NCBI RefSeq assembly: GCF_027580225.2
Contig: NC_073356.2
Location: forward strand, 12,245,001-12,309,000
DNA: 64,000 nt
DNA from: Misgurnus anguillicaudatus
Taxonomy: Eukaryota > Chordata > Actinopteri > Cypriniformes > Cobitidae
Direction: 5' to 3'
In this document: in pieces, positions 62,105 to 64,000 of the stretch
How the letters are laid out: the number at the start of each line of letters is the position of its first letter
How positions within the stretch are numbered: position 1 is the stretch's first letter
The notes under the pieces: generated by a model
Databases searched by the model: none
Told to the model about the DNA's origin: nothing
The model's input: only the letters and a program-made list of their open reading frames with translations
Translations under genes and position numbers: made by a program

Positions 62105-63205
62105 GTGTCTTTAACCTTTTGCAACCATTTAGAATTAACTGTTGTATCAACGTTGAAACAAGAACTGACATTATTTTGACCAAATTTTTACGTTGATTTT
62201 TAAGCATTTTATTAAACTTTTGCAACTATTTAGAATTAACTGTTGTATCAACGTTGTTTCAATGTTAAAACAAGAACTCACATTATTTCAACCAAATTTC
62301 AATGTTGATTTTTAAGCATTTTATTAACCTTTTGCAACCGTTTAGAATTAACTGTATTATCAAAGTTTTTTCAATGTTGAAACAAGAACTGACATTATTT
62401 CAACCAAATTTCAACGTTAATTTTTAAGCATTTTATTAACCTTTTGCAACCGTTCAGAATTAACTGTTGTATCAACGTTGTTTCAATGTTAAAACAAGAA
62501 CTCACATTATTTCAACCAAATTTCAATGTTATTTTTTAAGCATTTTATTAACCTTTTGCAACCGTTTAGAATTAACTGTTGTATCAACGTTGTTTCAATG
62601 TTAAAACAAGAACTCACATTATTTCAACCAAATTTCAACGTTGATTTTTAAGCATTTTATTAACCTTTTGCAACCATTTAGAATTAACTGTTGTATCAAC
62701 GTTGTTTCAATGTTAAAACAAGAACTCACATTATTTCAACCAAATTTCAATGTTAATTTTTAAGCATTTTATTAACCTTTTGCAACCGTTTAGAATTAAC
62801 TGTTGTATCAACGTTGTTTCAATGTTGAAACAAGAACTGACATTATTTCAACCAAATTTCAACGTTAATTTTTAAGCATTTTATTAACCTTTTGCAACCG
62901 TTCAGAATTAACTGTTGTATCAACGTTGTTTCAATTTTGAAACAAGAACTGACATTATTTCAACCAAATTTCAACGTTGATTTTAAGCATTTTATTAACA
63001 TTTTGCAACCGTTTAGAATTAACTATTGTATCAACGTTGTTTTAAAGTTGAAACAAGAACTGTCATTATTTCAACCAAATTTCAACATTGATTTTTAAGC
63101 ATTTTATTAACCTTTTGCAACCATTTAGAATTAACTGTTGTATCAATGTTGTTTTAATGTTAAAACAAGAACTGACACTATTTTAACCAAATTTCAATTT
63201 TGAAA
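62105..63205. repeat. minisatellite, about 10 units of ~111 bp
   Basis: Each unit runs CCTTTTGCAACC..., AGAATTAACTGTTGTATCAA, CGTTGTTTCAATGTTGAAAC, AAGAACTGACATTATTTCAA, AAGCATTTTATTAA. Units start near 62111, 62212, 62323, 62435 and then about every 112 bp. The first unit is shorter. Open frames across it are accidental. Confidence 0.97.
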
Positions 63206-64000
63206 GTCGGTCATATGCCTGCTGGGTTTAAATCAATGCTGTTACTACAGTCCAAAGGATCCAAAAGCTGACACATCTGACAAGTTCTGAAGTAGTAGCT
63301 CAAAAAAGTCAAATAATTAATTAAAACGTGCACAAAACTATTGTTATAAACATGCATGCGAACATAATCACAAATAAGAACTTATTAGGAACTACCACTA
63401 TAGACCCCCCATACTCAGACCACCAAGACTGGACAACCTTCTCAAGCTATGGCACACACGCATTTTCAATGATTCAACATACATTTGGTCAACTCTCTCT
63501 TTACTAATGGGGTATCCCATGACACTAATGATTCTCAAATGATTTGGACATCTAGCAGACAGCTTGTCAGCACACCATTTGATCCCAGCATCGCTTTCAG
63601 ACCGCCCAGCTATACATCTGTTACCTCGCGATAAGATAAAGGGCCGCAACCTCGCAGCAGCAGCGATTTGTTGATAACTGAAGCGTTTTACAGAGCTTTT
63701 CTTTATTTTTACCGCGGTACAGATTCATCGACGGGTGGATCAATGATCGGGTGTTTGTCTATTGACCTCCCCAAGAGACTGGCAGCAGTCAATACCACTT
63801 GACTTTTATCCCAAGAGGGTCACTCTACAATACCAGGACCTCTAGAGTGCATAAAGGAAATGATGGAAAAGAGAAACAAGACACCGGCCAACTGTTTATG
63901 TGACCAGTGTCTGTGCCGTCCACAAGCTGGCCAGGGTTAATATGGCTCATTTGACTCAATTACATAAAGCACTGACTGGGGAAGAGGATGAAAGATCAAA
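63206..64000. other. intergenic, no gene seen
   Basis: An 83-codon minus-strand open frame at 63398-63649 has no recognisable domain. No repeat ends were identified before the window edge. Confidence 0.45.

Noticed and set aside
62892..63098. 68-codon frame repeating QPFRIN..CINVV
   Set aside because: Produced by the 111-bp tandem repeat, which is close to a multiple of three.
62105..63205. CRISPR-like array
   Set aside because: Units are contiguous with no unique spacers, in a eukaryotic nuclear context.
63398..63649. 83-codon minus-strand frame near the right edge
   Set aside because: No recognisable family; could be reconsidered if expressed.

Overview
The window reads as nuclear DNA of a teleost fish, most likely a cyprinid. 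Coding exons are few and short, introns are long with GT..AG borders, and AT-rich intergenic DNA is packed with small inverted-repeat DNA transposons, nested hAT-like elements, Tc1 and LINE relics and tRNA-like SINE fragments of the kinds common in zebrafish and carp relatives. The host group is inferred from repeat style and gene order; the exact species cannot be read from the sequence.

Four protein genes are supported. From left to right they are lpcat1 (minus, 14 coding exons, 4738-38920), mrpl36 (minus, single coding exon, 40399-40758), ndufs6 (plus, 4 exons, 41631-42984) and irx4 (minus, 5 exons, 49840-52314). The order LPCAT1-MRPL36-NDUFS6-IRX4 is the same as on human chromosome 5p15.33, so this is an ancient vertebrate linkage block. 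lpcat1 makes an ER phospholipid-remodelling acyltransferase. mrpl36 and ndufs6 are divergently transcribed mitochondrial genes (large ribosomal subunit and complex I) that share an 872-bp intergenic region with an NRF-1-like palindrome. irx4 is an Iroquois TALE homeobox gene, followed on the right by gene-free DNA.

Layout: 1-4737 is repeats and lpcat1 downstream sequence. 4738-38920 is lpcat1, mostly introns filled with transposons; introns 1 and 9 hold the largest clusters. 38921-40398 is lpcat1 upstream DNA and the mrpl36 3' side. 40399-43060 is the mitochondrial gene pair. 43061-49800 is intergenic with nested elements and (TA)n tracts. 49840-52314 is irx4. 52315-64000 is a gene desert with MITEs, one well-delimited hAT element, a long (TC)n tract and a ~1.1-kb minisatellite.

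Most interesting observations: two of the 13 lpcat1 introns (1 and 12) start with AT instead of GT although the 525-codon reading frame is otherwise intact; a stack of transposon insertions in lpcat1 intron 9, with one level proven by a perfect 8-bp target duplication; a palindromic element present in two copies whose arm/loop arrangement is flipped; and ndufs6 introns whose first bases copy the start of the next exon. I found no evidence for a new multi-gene system.
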